Shown here piece after piece: positions 1 through 6,067 of a stretch of 7,930 nt of DNA (its first letter is position 1; each line of letters starts with the position of its first letter). The notes under the pieces were generated by a model. It worked only from the letters and a program-made list of their open reading frames with translations, was not told the DNA's origin and searched no databases. Origin of the DNA: JACMJP01 sp046160675. Lineage in GTDB: Bacteria > Bacteroidota > Bacteroidia > Chitinophagales > BACL12. The stretch lies in contig JBJXHH010000138.1 in assembly GCA_046160675.1 (NCBI GenBank), positions 1 through 7,930 of the forward strand. The letters are read 5' to 3'. The translations under genes were made by a program, and so were the position numbers.

Positions 1-603
1 ACTACAGTGGAAGTAAACCAATGGAACGGAAGCGGTTGGGAAGATTTTTTAAGATACACTTACAGTTTCAATGCCTCCGGAAATTGTACCGATATTACAG
101 TGGAGAGAAATCAAGGTGGCGGGTTAGAAAATTATTACCAGGTCTTATACAACTATGATGATGAAACGCTGACTTCTTACGAGCTAAAACTATATGAAGG
201 CACAAGTTGGGTAGAAGATATATTATCTACTGTTAGCTGGGATGCAAACAATAATCTTTCAGAGTTGATAAGAATGACATGGAACGATGTAAGCGAATAT
301 GTGAACTATGAAAGATATTTGTTCACTTACGAAGAATATGAAATCACTTCACTTGAAACTGCTGTAAATACACGGTTTTCAGCTTTCCCTAATCCTACTA
401 CGGGGTCTTTATTGGTTCAATCTCCAGAAATACTAACGTCTCTGACTGTATATAATTTAACAGGTGAAACTGTGTTCTTCACAAATGTAAATTCTACAGA
501 AGCTATTATCAATCTGGATAAAATTAACTTACAGAAAGGGTTGTATTTCATTGAAGCAACTTATCACTCAGGTAGTTTGATACATAAAATCATCTTTCAA
601 TAA
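1..603 (+). CDS. T9SS-sorted secreted protein, 3' part only
   Basis: The reading frame is open from the first base of the window, so the gene begins upstream; the GTG at 7 is an internal valine codon. The visible 200 residues have two parts. The first ~115 residues are rich in Trp, Tyr and acidic residues, with loosely repeated units (Q-W-N-G-S-G-W, then Y-x-Y, then L-Y-E-G-T-S-W), like the beta-rich repeats common in Bacteroidota surface proteins; I do not recognise a named domain. The last ~80 residues form a typical type A sorting domain: F-P-N-P-T-T-G near its start, a V-Y-N-L-T-G-E strand, and K-G-L-Y-F-I-E before the end. Such domains direct export across the outer membrane by the type IX system and are normally removed or anchored there. 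The function of the passenger part is unknown. The call of secretion is firm by family knowledge; the rest is description. Confidence 0.85.
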   Translation, partial: TTVEVNQWNGSGWEDFLRYTYSFNASGNCTDITVERNQGGGLENYYQVLYNYDDETLTSYELKLYEGTSWVEDILSTVSWDANNNLSELIRMTWNDVSEYVNYERYLFTYEEYEITSLETAVNTRFSAFPNPTTGSLLVQSPEILTSLTVYNLTGETVFFTNVNSTEAIINLDKINLQKGLYFIEATYHSGSLIHKIIFQ

Positions 604-633
604 ATCCGGACTTAAAAATTCCTTCAACTTATA

Positions 634-673
634 AAAGCCTTCCTGTTTTTTATGCGAAAAACAGGAAGGCTTT
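634..673. repeat. Perfect 17-bp inverted repeat (hairpin) at the ydeI 5' end
   Basis: Arms 634-650 and 657-673 are exact reverse complements around the 6-base loop TATGCG. The outer 12 bp (AAAGCCTTCCTG) are mixed sequence and the inner 5 bp are T/A. Its place 30 bases after the T9SS gene stop suggests a terminator, but only three T follow the outer stem before GCG, so the U-tract is poor on the plus strand. The right arm also reads as the conserved N-terminal residues K-N-R-K-A of the YdeI-family protein, so the hairpin lies inside coding sequence. It could act as an attenuator, block ribosome entry, or be a scar of template switching. Confidence 0.8.
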
Positions 674-1211
674 GCGTAATTGGCTCATCAAATACCATCA
701 AAAACAAAAATCAGTATGGATCGTCCGGTTCAAAAAGGAAAAAAATGTTCCATGCGTAACGTATGAGGAAATAGTGGAAGAAGCTCTTTGTTTCGGTTTC
801 ATTGACAGCAAACCCAATGTTTTTGATCCTGAATTTTCTGTGCTCTATGTCTGCGAACGCAAACCAAAAAGTGTCTGGAGTAACTCAAACAAAATAAGAG
901 TGGAGCGTTTAATCAAAGACAAAATGATGACTCCCGCCGGGCTTGAAAAAATAGAACAGGCAAAACAAAACGGCAGTTGGGATGCTATCACATCTTCAGA
1001 AAACTATGAAATGCCGCCCGAACTGAAAATAGCATTAGAAAGAAACAAAACTGCAAAAAAACATTTTAAAGCATTTCCACCCGGTGTAAAAAAACAGATC
1101 TACCAATGGATCATTTCAGCAAAAACTGATGGAACAAAAAACAAACGCATAACAGAAACGGTTACATTAGCACAAAAAAATGTAAGGGCAAATCAATATG
1201 TGAAGAAATAA
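672..1211 (+). CDS. YdeI/OmpD-associated family protein
   Basis: The protein matches the YdeI/OmdA family: E-E-A-L-C-F-G-F-I-D-S-K-P near residues 36-48, K-P-K-S-V-W-S near 64-70, M-T-P-A-G near 86-90, N-G-S-W-D-A, and a C-terminal OmdA domain (~120-176) ending K-N-V-R-A-N-Q-Y. The family's biochemical role is unclear; some members are linked to bacteriocin or antimicrobial-peptide resistance. The TTG at 672 is the only common start codon available, but it sits where homologues, as I recall them, have the W of F-Y-A-K-x-R-x-x-W-R-x-W-L. The same frame reads F-Y-A-K-N-R-K-A just upstream (648-671) and stays open back to the TAA at 585-587 with no ATG, GTG or TTG. The true start is therefore unresolved: a rare ATT (618) or ATA (600), or a lost start. 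The body is intact to its TAA, and the gene converges on the next one with a 4-bp gap. A weak promoter-like pair (TTG 551-553, TAGTTTG 573-579) lies upstream. Confidence 0.8.
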   Translation: MRNWLIKYHQKQKSVWIVRFKKEKNVPCVTYEEIVEEALCFGFIDSKPNVFDPEFSVLYVCERKPKSVWSNSNKIRVERLIKDKMMTPAGLEKIEQAKQNGSWDAITSSENYEMPPELKIALERNKTAKKHFKAFPPGVKKQIYQWIISAKTDGTKNKRITETVTLAQKNVRANQYVKK

Positions 1212-1215
1212 GTTT

Positions 1216-2190
1216 CTACCAACCTAATACCCATGCAAAGATAAGCGGGGCTACTATCGTAGCATCACTTTCTACAATGAATTTCGGGGTATCAACATCA
1301 AGCTTTCCCCAGGTTATTTTTTCATTTGGCACAGCGCCGCTATAGCTTCCGTAGCTGGTTGTTGAATCGCTTATCTGGCAGAAATAACTCCAGAAAGGAA
1401 TGTCATGCATTTCGAGGTCCTGGTACATCATTGGCACAACACAGATAGGGAAATCTCCCGCAATGCCTCCTCCAATTTGAAAAAAACCGAGTCCTTTTCC
1501 TAAAGAATTCTTTTTATAAAAATCAGCCAACCAAACCATGTATTCTATACCACTTTTCATGGTACTTGCCTTTAACTCCCCTTTTATACAATAGCTAGCA
1601 AAAATGTTTCCCATCGTACTGTCTTCCCATCCAGGTACAACGATGGGAATATTTTTTTTCGCAGCAGCAATCATCCAACTGTCTTTTTCATCAATCTCGT
1701 AATCAGCCTTCATCACTTCACTCAGTAATAATTTATACATGAATTCGTGCGGGAAATATCTTTCGCCTTGTGCCTCTGCATCTTTCCAGATTTTTACAAT
1801 ATGATGCTGAATTTTTCTAAACGCCTCTTCCTCTGGAATGCAAGTATCCGTCACCCGGTTCAATCCCTGCTCCAATAATTCCCATTCCTGCTGCGGTGTT
1901 AAATCCCGATAATTCGGAACCCTTCTATAATGTGAATGCGCCACAAGGTTCATTACATCCTCTTCAAGGTTGGCGCCTGTACATGAGATTATTGCAATCA
2001 TATCCTGTCGTATCATTTCAGCAAGAGATAAACCTAACTCGCCGGTACTCATTGCCCCTGCAAGGCTCACCAACATCTTCCCTCCCTCTGCAAGATGGGT
2101 TTCGTAACCCTTTGCAGCATCCATTAATGCTGCCGCATTAAAATGCCTGTAATGATATTCAATAAAATTCGAGATTGGACCCCTGTTCAT
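1216..2190 (-). CDS. Deoxyhypusine synthase-family protein (probable polyamine enzyme)
   Basis: This 324-residue protein has the deoxyhypusine synthase fold markers in order: S-L-A-G-A-M-S-T-G-E-L near the N-terminus, S-C-T-G-A-N-L-E-E-D, P-G-W-E-D-S-T-M-G, a G-G-G at 240-242, and S-G-A-V-P-N-E-K-I-T-W-G-K. K296 in W-G-K aligns with the lysine (K329 in human DHS) that carries the aminobutyl intermediate. The eukaryotic G-G-G-V-x-K-H-H segment, with its active-site histidine, reads G-G-G-I-A-G-D-F here. Bacteria have no eIF5A, so protein hypusination is unlikely. From family knowledge, bacterial members are thought to make polyamines of the homospermidine or guanidino type by NAD-dependent aminobutyl transfer; the substrate here is inference. 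The ATG at 2190 follows the pseudouridine synthase gene by 54 bp on the same strand, so it may be the last gene of that operon. No arginine decarboxylase or agmatinase gene is adjacent. Confidence 0.85.
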   Translation of the reverse strand: MNRGPISNFIEYHYRHFNAAALMDAAKGYETHLAEGGKMLVSLAGAMSTGELGLSLAEMIRQDMIAIISCTGANLEEDVMNLVAHSHYRRVPNYRDLTPQQEWELLEQGLNRVTDTCIPEEEAFRKIQHHIVKIWKDAEAQGERYFPHEFMYKLLLSEVMKADYEIDEKDSWMIAAAKKNIPIVVPGWEDSTMGNIFASYCIKGELKASTMKSGIEYMVWLADFYKKNSLGKGLGFFQIGGGIAGDFPICVVPMMYQDLEMHDIPFWSYFCQISDSTTSYGSYSGAVPNEKITWGKLDVDTPKFIVESDATIVAPLIFAWVLGW

Positions 2191-2221
2191 TTTTTTTGAT
2201 TTGAAATTTGAAAATTAAATG

Positions 2222-2229
2222 CAAAGTAA
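2222..2229 (-). promoter_or_regulatory. Possible -7 box before the DHS-like gene
   Basis: On the minus strand this reads TTACTTTG, close to the Bacteroidota TAnnTTTG box (or TA-n-TTTG with one base less). It ends 31 bases before the ATG at 2190. The same word followed by C (TTACTTTGC) occurs upstream of the isomerase gene. I see no TTG at the usual -33 distance, so this is a weak call. Confidence 0.3.
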
Positions 2230-2244
2230 AAGAAAAAAATGCGC

Positions 2245-3297
2245 TTACTGTTTTATCTGACCGGCATATGTTCTCCACTTATCAAGAACTTGTTTAAAAT
2301 CTTGGGCTAAGTCAGCTTCAAAATACAATTCCTTTCCTGTTTTAGGGTGAATAAACCCAAGTGATTTTGCATGTAATGTCTGCCGGGGGATAATGGTAAA
2401 ACAGTTTTCTACAAATTGTTTGTACTTGGTATGCACGGTTCCTTTCACAATTTTACTTCCCCCGTATGCTTCATCATTAAATATTGGATGCCCGATAAAC
2501 TGCATATGCACTCGAATTTGGTGTGTTCTTCCTGTTTCCAACATGCATTCAACCAATGCTACATAACCAAGGTTCTCTAAAATTTTATAATGTGTAACTG
2601 CATGTTTACCGGTCTCATCTTTTGTAACTGTAAATATTTTTCTAAATCTTGGATGGCGGCCTATGTTTCCGGTTATGATTCCTTGTTTTACATCAAATTC
2701 GCCCCAAACTAAAGCATGATAAGTTCTCCTGATTGTGTGATCAAAAAACTGTTTTGCAAGATGTTGCAGACTTAATTCATTCTTTGCAACAACAACCAGA
2801 CCGGAGGTATTTTTATCTATACGATGTACCAATCCCGGTCGGTAAGGTTCGCCTTCTTTTTGTGGTAATTGCTGATAATGAAACAAAACCGCATTAACTA
2901 AAGTCTTTGAAAAATTACCTACACCAGGATGCACAACCATTCCAGCCGGTTTATTTATTACCATCACATCTTCATCTTCATACACAATGTTTAGTGGAAT
3001 GTTTTCAGGTAAAACAGAATATTCATTTACCCGTTCAGGTAGTAAAATAACTATTTCATCATAAGGTTTTATTTTATAATTTGACTTAACAGGAATTTTG
3101 TTTACAAGAATGCAATTTGCCTCTGCAGCATATTGAATTTTTGTCCGGCTTACTTTCTCTATCCTGTCAGTTAAAAATTTATCGATCCTATAGGGTTCCT
3201 GGCCTCTATCACAAACTATTTTATACCGTTCATATAATTCATCTTCTACATCTTGTAATGATTCTTCAGTTTCTAGTTTTACTATTTCTTTTTTCAC
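2245..3297 (-). CDS. RluD-type 23S rRNA pseudouridine synthase
   Basis: The 350-residue protein has an N-terminal S4 RNA-binding domain (about 36-82: Y-R-I-D-K-F-L-T-D-R, then V-N-K-I-P-V-K-S-N-Y-K-I) and an RluA/RluD catalytic domain. The signature H-R-I-D-K-N-T-S-G-L contains the catalytic aspartate D161, and the RNA/base-binding segment G-R-T-H-Q-I-R-V-H follows near 257. By family it converts uridines to pseudouridine in large-subunit rRNA in the cytoplasm; RluD modifies helix 69. RluA, RluC and RluD relatives share these motifs, so the exact target sites are inferred from the S4 domain and length. A ~30-residue acidic and basic N-terminal extension precedes the S4 domain. The GTG start overlaps the lipB TGA stop as GTGA, which supports this start and translational coupling. 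Confidence 0.9.
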   Translation of the reverse strand: MKKEIVKLETEESLQDVEDELYERYKIVCDRGQEPYRIDKFLTDRIEKVSRTKIQYAAEANCILVNKIPVKSNYKIKPYDEIVILLPERVNEYSVLPENIPLNIVYEDEDVMVINKPAGMVVHPGVGNFSKTLVNAVLFHYQQLPQKEGEPYRPGLVHRIDKNTSGLVVVAKNELSLQHLAKQFFDHTIRRTYHALVWGEFDVKQGIITGNIGRHPRFRKIFTVTKDETGKHAVTHYKILENLGYVALVECMLETGRTHQIRVHMQFIGHPIFNDEAYGGSKIVKGTVHTKYKQFVENCFTIIPRQTLHAKSLGFIHPKTGKELYFEADLAQDFKQVLDKWRTYAGQIKQ

Positions 3298-4022
3298 AGG
3301 ATATATTGTTTTAGTTCAATTGGCTGCAAGTTACATTCAAAAACCTCAGCAAAATTTTGCAGAATCCTTTCTTTTACTTTCTGCATTTCTAGTTTTTCGC
3401 CAATCTCCTTTTCTAGCGACGTAACCTGTTTGTCGTTTATTCCGCATGGAATAATGAAATCGAAATAGTTTAGATCTGTATTCACATTAAATGCAAAACC
3501 ATGCATTGTAACCCATCGGCTACACCGGATTCCGATGGCACAAATTTTCCTTACCCGAGCAGGATTATTTACATCTAACCATACGCCTGTAACACCAGGC
3601 AATCGTTCCCCCTTAACGCCAAACACAGCAAGTGTTCTGATTATTACTTCCTCCAGGCATCGCAGATACTTTCCAACATCAGTAAAGAATAAATCGAGGT
3701 CCAATATCGGGTAACCTACAACCTGGCCTGGCCCATGAAATGTAACATCCCCTCCCCTATTGATTTCAAATCTTTCAATGTTTTGCTGCTTCAAAAGGTA
3801 ATCATTGATAAGGATGTTATTCGCATTCGCATTTTTACCAAGAGTAATAACAGGTTCATGTTCACATAATAAAAAATAATGCTTTTGTGGGATTTGTTCT
3901 TCGCTTTTCAGATCCCGGTTTTTGATCTTCGTATCTATCACTTCAAAAAATATCTCTTCCTGAAGTTCCCAGGATTTTTTATATTTTATTCTTCCAATAT
4001 CTGAAAAAAAAACTGTTTGCAT
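3294..4022 (-). CDS. lipB: Octanoyltransferase LipB
   Basis: LipB moves octanoyl from acyl carrier protein to the lipoyl domains of enzymes such as pyruvate dehydrogenase and the glycine cleavage system; this is the first step of de novo lipoate assembly before LipA inserts sulphur. The 242-residue protein shows the family motifs: E-H-E-P-V-I-T-L-G near 54-62, R-G-G-D-V-T-F-H-G-P-G-Q at 89-100, V-T-G-V-W, the catalytic lysine K159 in R-K-I-C-A-I-G-I, and the acyl-carrying cysteine C193 in I-I-P-C-G-I. Length is normal, allowing for a slightly long N-terminus. It lies 34 bp after the isomerase gene and overlaps the pseudouridine synthase gene by 4 bases. No lipA is in the window. Confidence 0.95.
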   Translation of the reverse strand: MQTVFFSDIGRIKYKKSWELQEEIFFEVIDTKIKNRDLKSEEQIPQKHYFLLCEHEPVITLGKNANANNILINDYLLKQQNIERFEINRGGDVTFHGPGQVVGYPILDLDLFFTDVGKYLRCLEEVIIRTLAVFGVKGERLPGVTGVWLDVNNPARVRKICAIGIRCSRWVTMHGFAFNVNTDLNYFDFIIPCGINDKQVTSLEKEIGEKLEMQKVKERILQNFAEVFECNLQPIELKQYIL

Positions 4023-4056
4023 CTATAAGGCAGTCATTTGTGCATCAAAAAGTTCT

Positions 4057-5040
4057 TTACTTTTTTGAAAGTTGTTTTTTAAGCCACTCAAGGGATGTTA
4101 TTTGCACGGCATCAACTTTTCGAAACTCTGCAAGGTAATACGAAACCCAGTCTCCAAAATGTATTAAATAAAATATTCTTTCTAACATGGATTCCCCTTC
4201 AGCATAAATTTCATGTACTGCATCTACCTTCTGGGCAATCAATTTTTTAGAAAGATCAAATCTTCGTTGAATAGCCTTGGCATCAATCTTACTCCGTAAA
4301 TATATTACAGCAATATCCTTATTTTCATCTCGATAAGCGACCAGTTCATTATGGTTCATTTCGGGCAACACATTGACAAAACAATGCACCTCCGGGTTTT
4401 CATTCAGTTGTTGTTTCCACCTGATGGCTGTGCTTTGCAAAGATGCCGATGTATAAATGACAGGAATTTTATCTTGAATTTTTTTTGCCAGATTTTTCGC
4501 TTTTTCCCTTATACTTCCATGTTTTACAAATAGAGCTTGCGATGCAATTTCAGTTTCTTTGATAAAAGTTTTTTTTATCAAACCAGCTTTCATCAGGAAA
4601 AACAATTGAAAAACTATTGAGTACCCGACACATGTTCTTGGTGGCATTCCGCCTGGGATTTTGATAAACGGTAGCTTTCCCTGCACTGCTTTCTCAAGCA
4701 TTGTACCACCAGAAGAGATGCAAATTATCTTACATTTTTTTTTCAGTGCCTCCTGCAAAACACTTAAGGCTTCTACAGTTTCACCCGAATAGCTTGAGCA
4801 TATAACCAAGGTCGTTCTGCCGGCAAATGCAGGTAAGTTATAATCATTGTTAATAGTTACCGGTATTAAGAGAGTTTGCTGCAGGTATTCCTTCACTATT
4901 GCTCCTCCAATTCCTGAACCTCCCATCCCAGAAAGTATAATGTTTTCAATAGGGTTGGGATATTTTAAGCTCTTAATTTTTTCACCGAGACCTAATGCCT
5001 CAGTTAACTGATGCGGAAATGTAGTAATATATTTGTCCAT
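4057..5040 (-). CDS. Bifunctional phosphoglucose/phosphomannose isomerase
   Basis: This is a two-SIS-domain sugar phosphate isomerase of the archaeal/bacterial PGI/PMI family, which interconverts glucose-6-phosphate or mannose-6-phosphate and fructose-6-phosphate. With the start at 5040 it has 327 residues. Visible motifs: G-M-G-G-S-G-I-G-G (38-46), phosphate-binding S-S-Y-S-G-E-T-V-E (82-90), P-P-R-T-C-V-G-Y-S (133-141), and the probable catalytic pair E214 (N-E-N-P) and H230 (N-H-N-E). The frame is open further upstream to 5067, but the extra residues (M-L-L-L-C-C-M-F-S) look unlike a protein start and run into the divergent yraN region, whereas M-D-K-Y-I fits the family N-terminus. It is probably the first gene of the operon with lipB, the pseudouridine synthase gene and the DHS-like gene. 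The dual specificity is assigned from the family and is not provable from sequence alone. Confidence 0.9.
   Translation of the reverse strand: MDKYITTFPHQLTEALGLGEKIKSLKYPNPIENIILSGMGGSGIGGAIVKEYLQQTLLIPVTINNDYNLPAFAGRTTLVICSSYSGETVEALSVLQEALKKKCKIICISSGGTMLEKAVQGKLPFIKIPGGMPPRTCVGYSIVFQLFFLMKAGLIKKTFIKETEIASQALFVKHGSIREKAKNLAKKIQDKIPVIYTSASLQSTAIRWKQQLNENPEVHCFVNVLPEMNHNELVAYRDENKDIAVIYLRSKIDAKAIQRRFDLSKKLIAQKVDAVHEIYAEGESMLERIFYLIHFGDWVSYYLAEFRKVDAVQITSLEWLKKQLSKK
5028..5035 (+). promoter_or_regulatory. Possible -7 box for yraN
   Basis: TATATTTG matches the Bacteroidota TAnnTTTG box exactly and ends 36 bases before the yraN ATG at 5072, leaving room for a short leader. It overlaps the first codons of the divergent isomerase gene. 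No convincing TTG is seen at the -33 distance, and the word could be chance in A+T-rich DNA. Confidence 0.35.
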
Positions 5041-5053
5041 GCTGAACATACAG

Positions 5054-5061
5054 CAAAGTAA
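5054..5061 (-). promoter_or_regulatory. Possible -7 box for the isomerase-lipB operon
   Basis: The minus strand reads TTACTTTG, one mismatch from TAnnTTTG, 13 bases before the ATG at 5040. It lies in the 31-base divergent gap with yraN. The same nine bases (TTACTTTGC) precede the DHS-like gene. No -33 TTG is recognisable, so support is limited. Confidence 0.3.
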
Positions 5062-5071
5062 CAACAATTTT

Positions 5072-5461
5072 ATGAGCCGGCATTTGGAATTAGGAAAAAA
5101 GGGAGAAGAAAAAGCTTCAGAATTTCTGCGTAAAAAAGGTTATGAAATTTTAGTAACCAACTGGCGCAGTGGAAGGGCTGAAGTGGATATAATTGCTAAA
5201 CATAAAAATGTAGTTGTATTTATAGAGGTGAAAACAAGGACAAGTTATGCCTTCGGGTATCCCGAAGAGTCCGTTTCATCACAAAAACAAAAACTGATGG
5301 CAAAAGCGGCAGGTGATTACTTGTATGAAAACAAATTGGAAAATGAGATCCGTTATGATATTATTGCTGTTTATTCAAGTAAAGACGGGAAATGGTTCAT
5401 CAAACATTTTGAAGATGCATTCTTTCCGAATCCGGCAGATGATGTAACTAATTATGAATGA
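5072..5461 (+). CDS. YraN family (UPF0102) endonuclease-like protein
   Basis: This 129-residue protein matches the YraN/UPF0102 family, which has a PD-(D/E)XK nuclease-like fold related to Holliday junction resolvases; a physiological role is not established. The N-terminus shows the family pattern G-K-K-G-E-E-K-A-S-E-F-L (8-19), then G-Y-E-I-L (23-27) and N-W-R (30-32). The nuclease-like core is A-E-V-D-I-I (D39) and V-V-F-I-E-V-K-T-R (E52, K54), so the presumed metal-binding and catalytic residues are present. A Q-K-Q-K helix follows at 71-74. I chose the ATG at 5072 because M-S-R-H-L-E-L-G-K-K-G-E matches family starts; the frame is open to 5033 but the extra residues overlap the divergent isomerase start. 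It converges on the sigma factor gene with an 8-bp gap and no hairpin between them. Confidence 0.9.
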   Translation: MSRHLELGKKGEEKASEFLRKKGYEILVTNWRSGRAEVDIIAKHKNVVVFIEVKTRTSYAFGYPEESVSSQKQKLMAKAAGDYLYENKLENEIRYDIIAVYSSKDGKWFIKHFEDAFFPNPADDVTNYE

Positions 5462-5469
5462 TAATTATC

Positions 5470-5985
5470 TTACCACCTGTTGAAACCTTTTGCTTTTAAT
5501 GAATTCTGCATGAGTTTCCTGGCAAAAAATATCCGGCTTTTAACAGTACCAAGAGGTAGGGAACATTCTTCAGCAATCTCCTCATATTTATAGCCCTCTG
5601 TATGCATAATAAAAGGTTTTTTGTACTCTTCACTAAGGCCATAAACAGCTGCATTCAAATCTTTCATAATAAAGCCTCTTTCTGCCTCATTATAAACACT
5701 GCCGGAATTTACCTCCAATAAAAAACCGTTTTCGCTGTTATCAAGAACTGTGTTTCTCTTCGAGTTCCTACGGTAATTATTGATGAAAATGTTTTTCATG
5801 ATAGTAAGCAACCAAGCCTTCAGGTTTGTGCCGATGTTAAATTTGTCACGGTTAGCAATTGCTTTATAATAGGTCTCCTGAACAAGATCAAGAGCATCTT
5901 CCCTGTTTCTGGTAAGATTATAAGCAAAGGCTTTGAGGGGCTGGTTCATGTTTGTAACCAATTGGTTGAATTCTAGAGTTGACAT
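5470..5985 (-). CDS. ECF-type RNA polymerase sigma factor
   Basis: The 171-residue protein has only the sigma-2 and sigma-4 domains, as in extracytoplasmic-function sigma factors. Sigma-2 covers about 15-75, with N-R-E-D-A-L-D-L-V-Q-E-T (27-38; region 2.2) and L-K-A-W-L-L-T-I-M-K-N (55-65; regions 2.3/2.4). Sigma-4 covers about 112-165, ending in the helix-turn-helix Y-E-E-I-A-E-E, L-P-L-G-T-V-K-S-R-I-F-F-A-R-K. The ATG at 5985 is chosen over the open upstream frame (to 6054) because M-S-T-L-E-F-N-Q-L-V is a usual start in Bacteroidota homologues and because promoter-like elements occupy the upstream bases. No anti-sigma gene is adjacent. It follows the MerR regulator gene by 82 bp on the same strand, a pairing I associate with carotenoid loci in this phylum, but no carotenoid gene is present here. 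Confidence 0.9.
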   Translation of the reverse strand: MSTLEFNQLVTNMNQPLKAFAYNLTRNREDALDLVQETYYKAIANRDKFNIGTNLKAWLLTIMKNIFINNYRRNSKRNTVLDNSENGFLLEVNSGSVYNEAERGFIMKDLNAAVYGLSEEYKKPFIMHTEGYKYEEIAEECSLPLGTVKSRIFFARKLMQNSLKAKGFNRW

Positions 5986-6001
5986 ATTGTTTAATTTTTG
6001 A

Positions 6002-6032
6002 CAAAGATAGTTCAACAAAAACAAAATTCCAA
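6002..6032 (-). promoter_or_regulatory. Promoter of the sigma factor gene
   Basis: On the minus strand, TATCTTTG (6002-6009) is an exact TAnnTTTG box, and TTG (6030-6032) lies 20 bases upstream of it. The box ends 16 bases before the ATG at 5985. It would let the sigma gene be transcribed separately from the MerR gene. Confidence 0.5.
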
Positions 6033-6053
6033 ATTTTTGTTGAAGTTTCAACA
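6011..6053. promoter_or_regulatory. Candidate operator: palindrome plus third half-site
   Basis: TGTTGAA (6038-6044), two bases, then TTCAACA (6047-6053) is a perfect 7+7 palindrome just upstream of the -33 element of the sigma gene. A third copy of TTCAACA (6011-6017) lies between the -33 and -7 elements. This geometry fits binding by a dimeric regulator, most simply the MerR protein encoded just upstream. A one-mismatch half-site (TGTTAAA, 6971-6977) overlaps the -7 region of the MerR gene itself. The binding protein is inferred. Confidence 0.4.
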
Positions 6054-6067
6054 CTTTTTATTAAACA

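Noticed and set aside
1896..2141. Plus-strand open frame of 81 codons
   Set aside because: It lies wholly antisense to the well-supported DHS-like gene and its translation shows no recognisable family pattern.
2199..2216. Tandem TTTGAAA-TTTGAAA before the DHS-like gene
   Set aside because: It is two copies of a low-complexity A+T word in a leader; chance is a sufficient explanation.
3117..3314. Plus-strand open frame of 65 codons, hydrophobic
   Set aside because: It is antisense to the S4 domain of the pseudouridine synthase; the hydrophobic look comes from reading A+T-rich lysine codons backwards.
4351..4533. Plus-strand open frame of 60 codons
   Set aside because: It is antisense to the isomerase gene with its catalytic motifs, and has no independent support.
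5041..5054. Small inverted repeat GCTG-N6-CAGC in the divergent gap
   Set aside because: A 4-bp stem is too short to support as an operator or terminator.
5041..5067. N-terminal extension of the isomerase (M-L-L-L-C-C-M-F-S)
   Set aside because: It is out of keeping with the family N-terminus and fills the divergent gap that must hold the promoters.
5986..6054. N-terminal extension of the sigma factor
   Set aside because: The extra 23 codons cover the TATCTTTG promoter and the palindrome, and homologues start at M-S-T-L-E-F.
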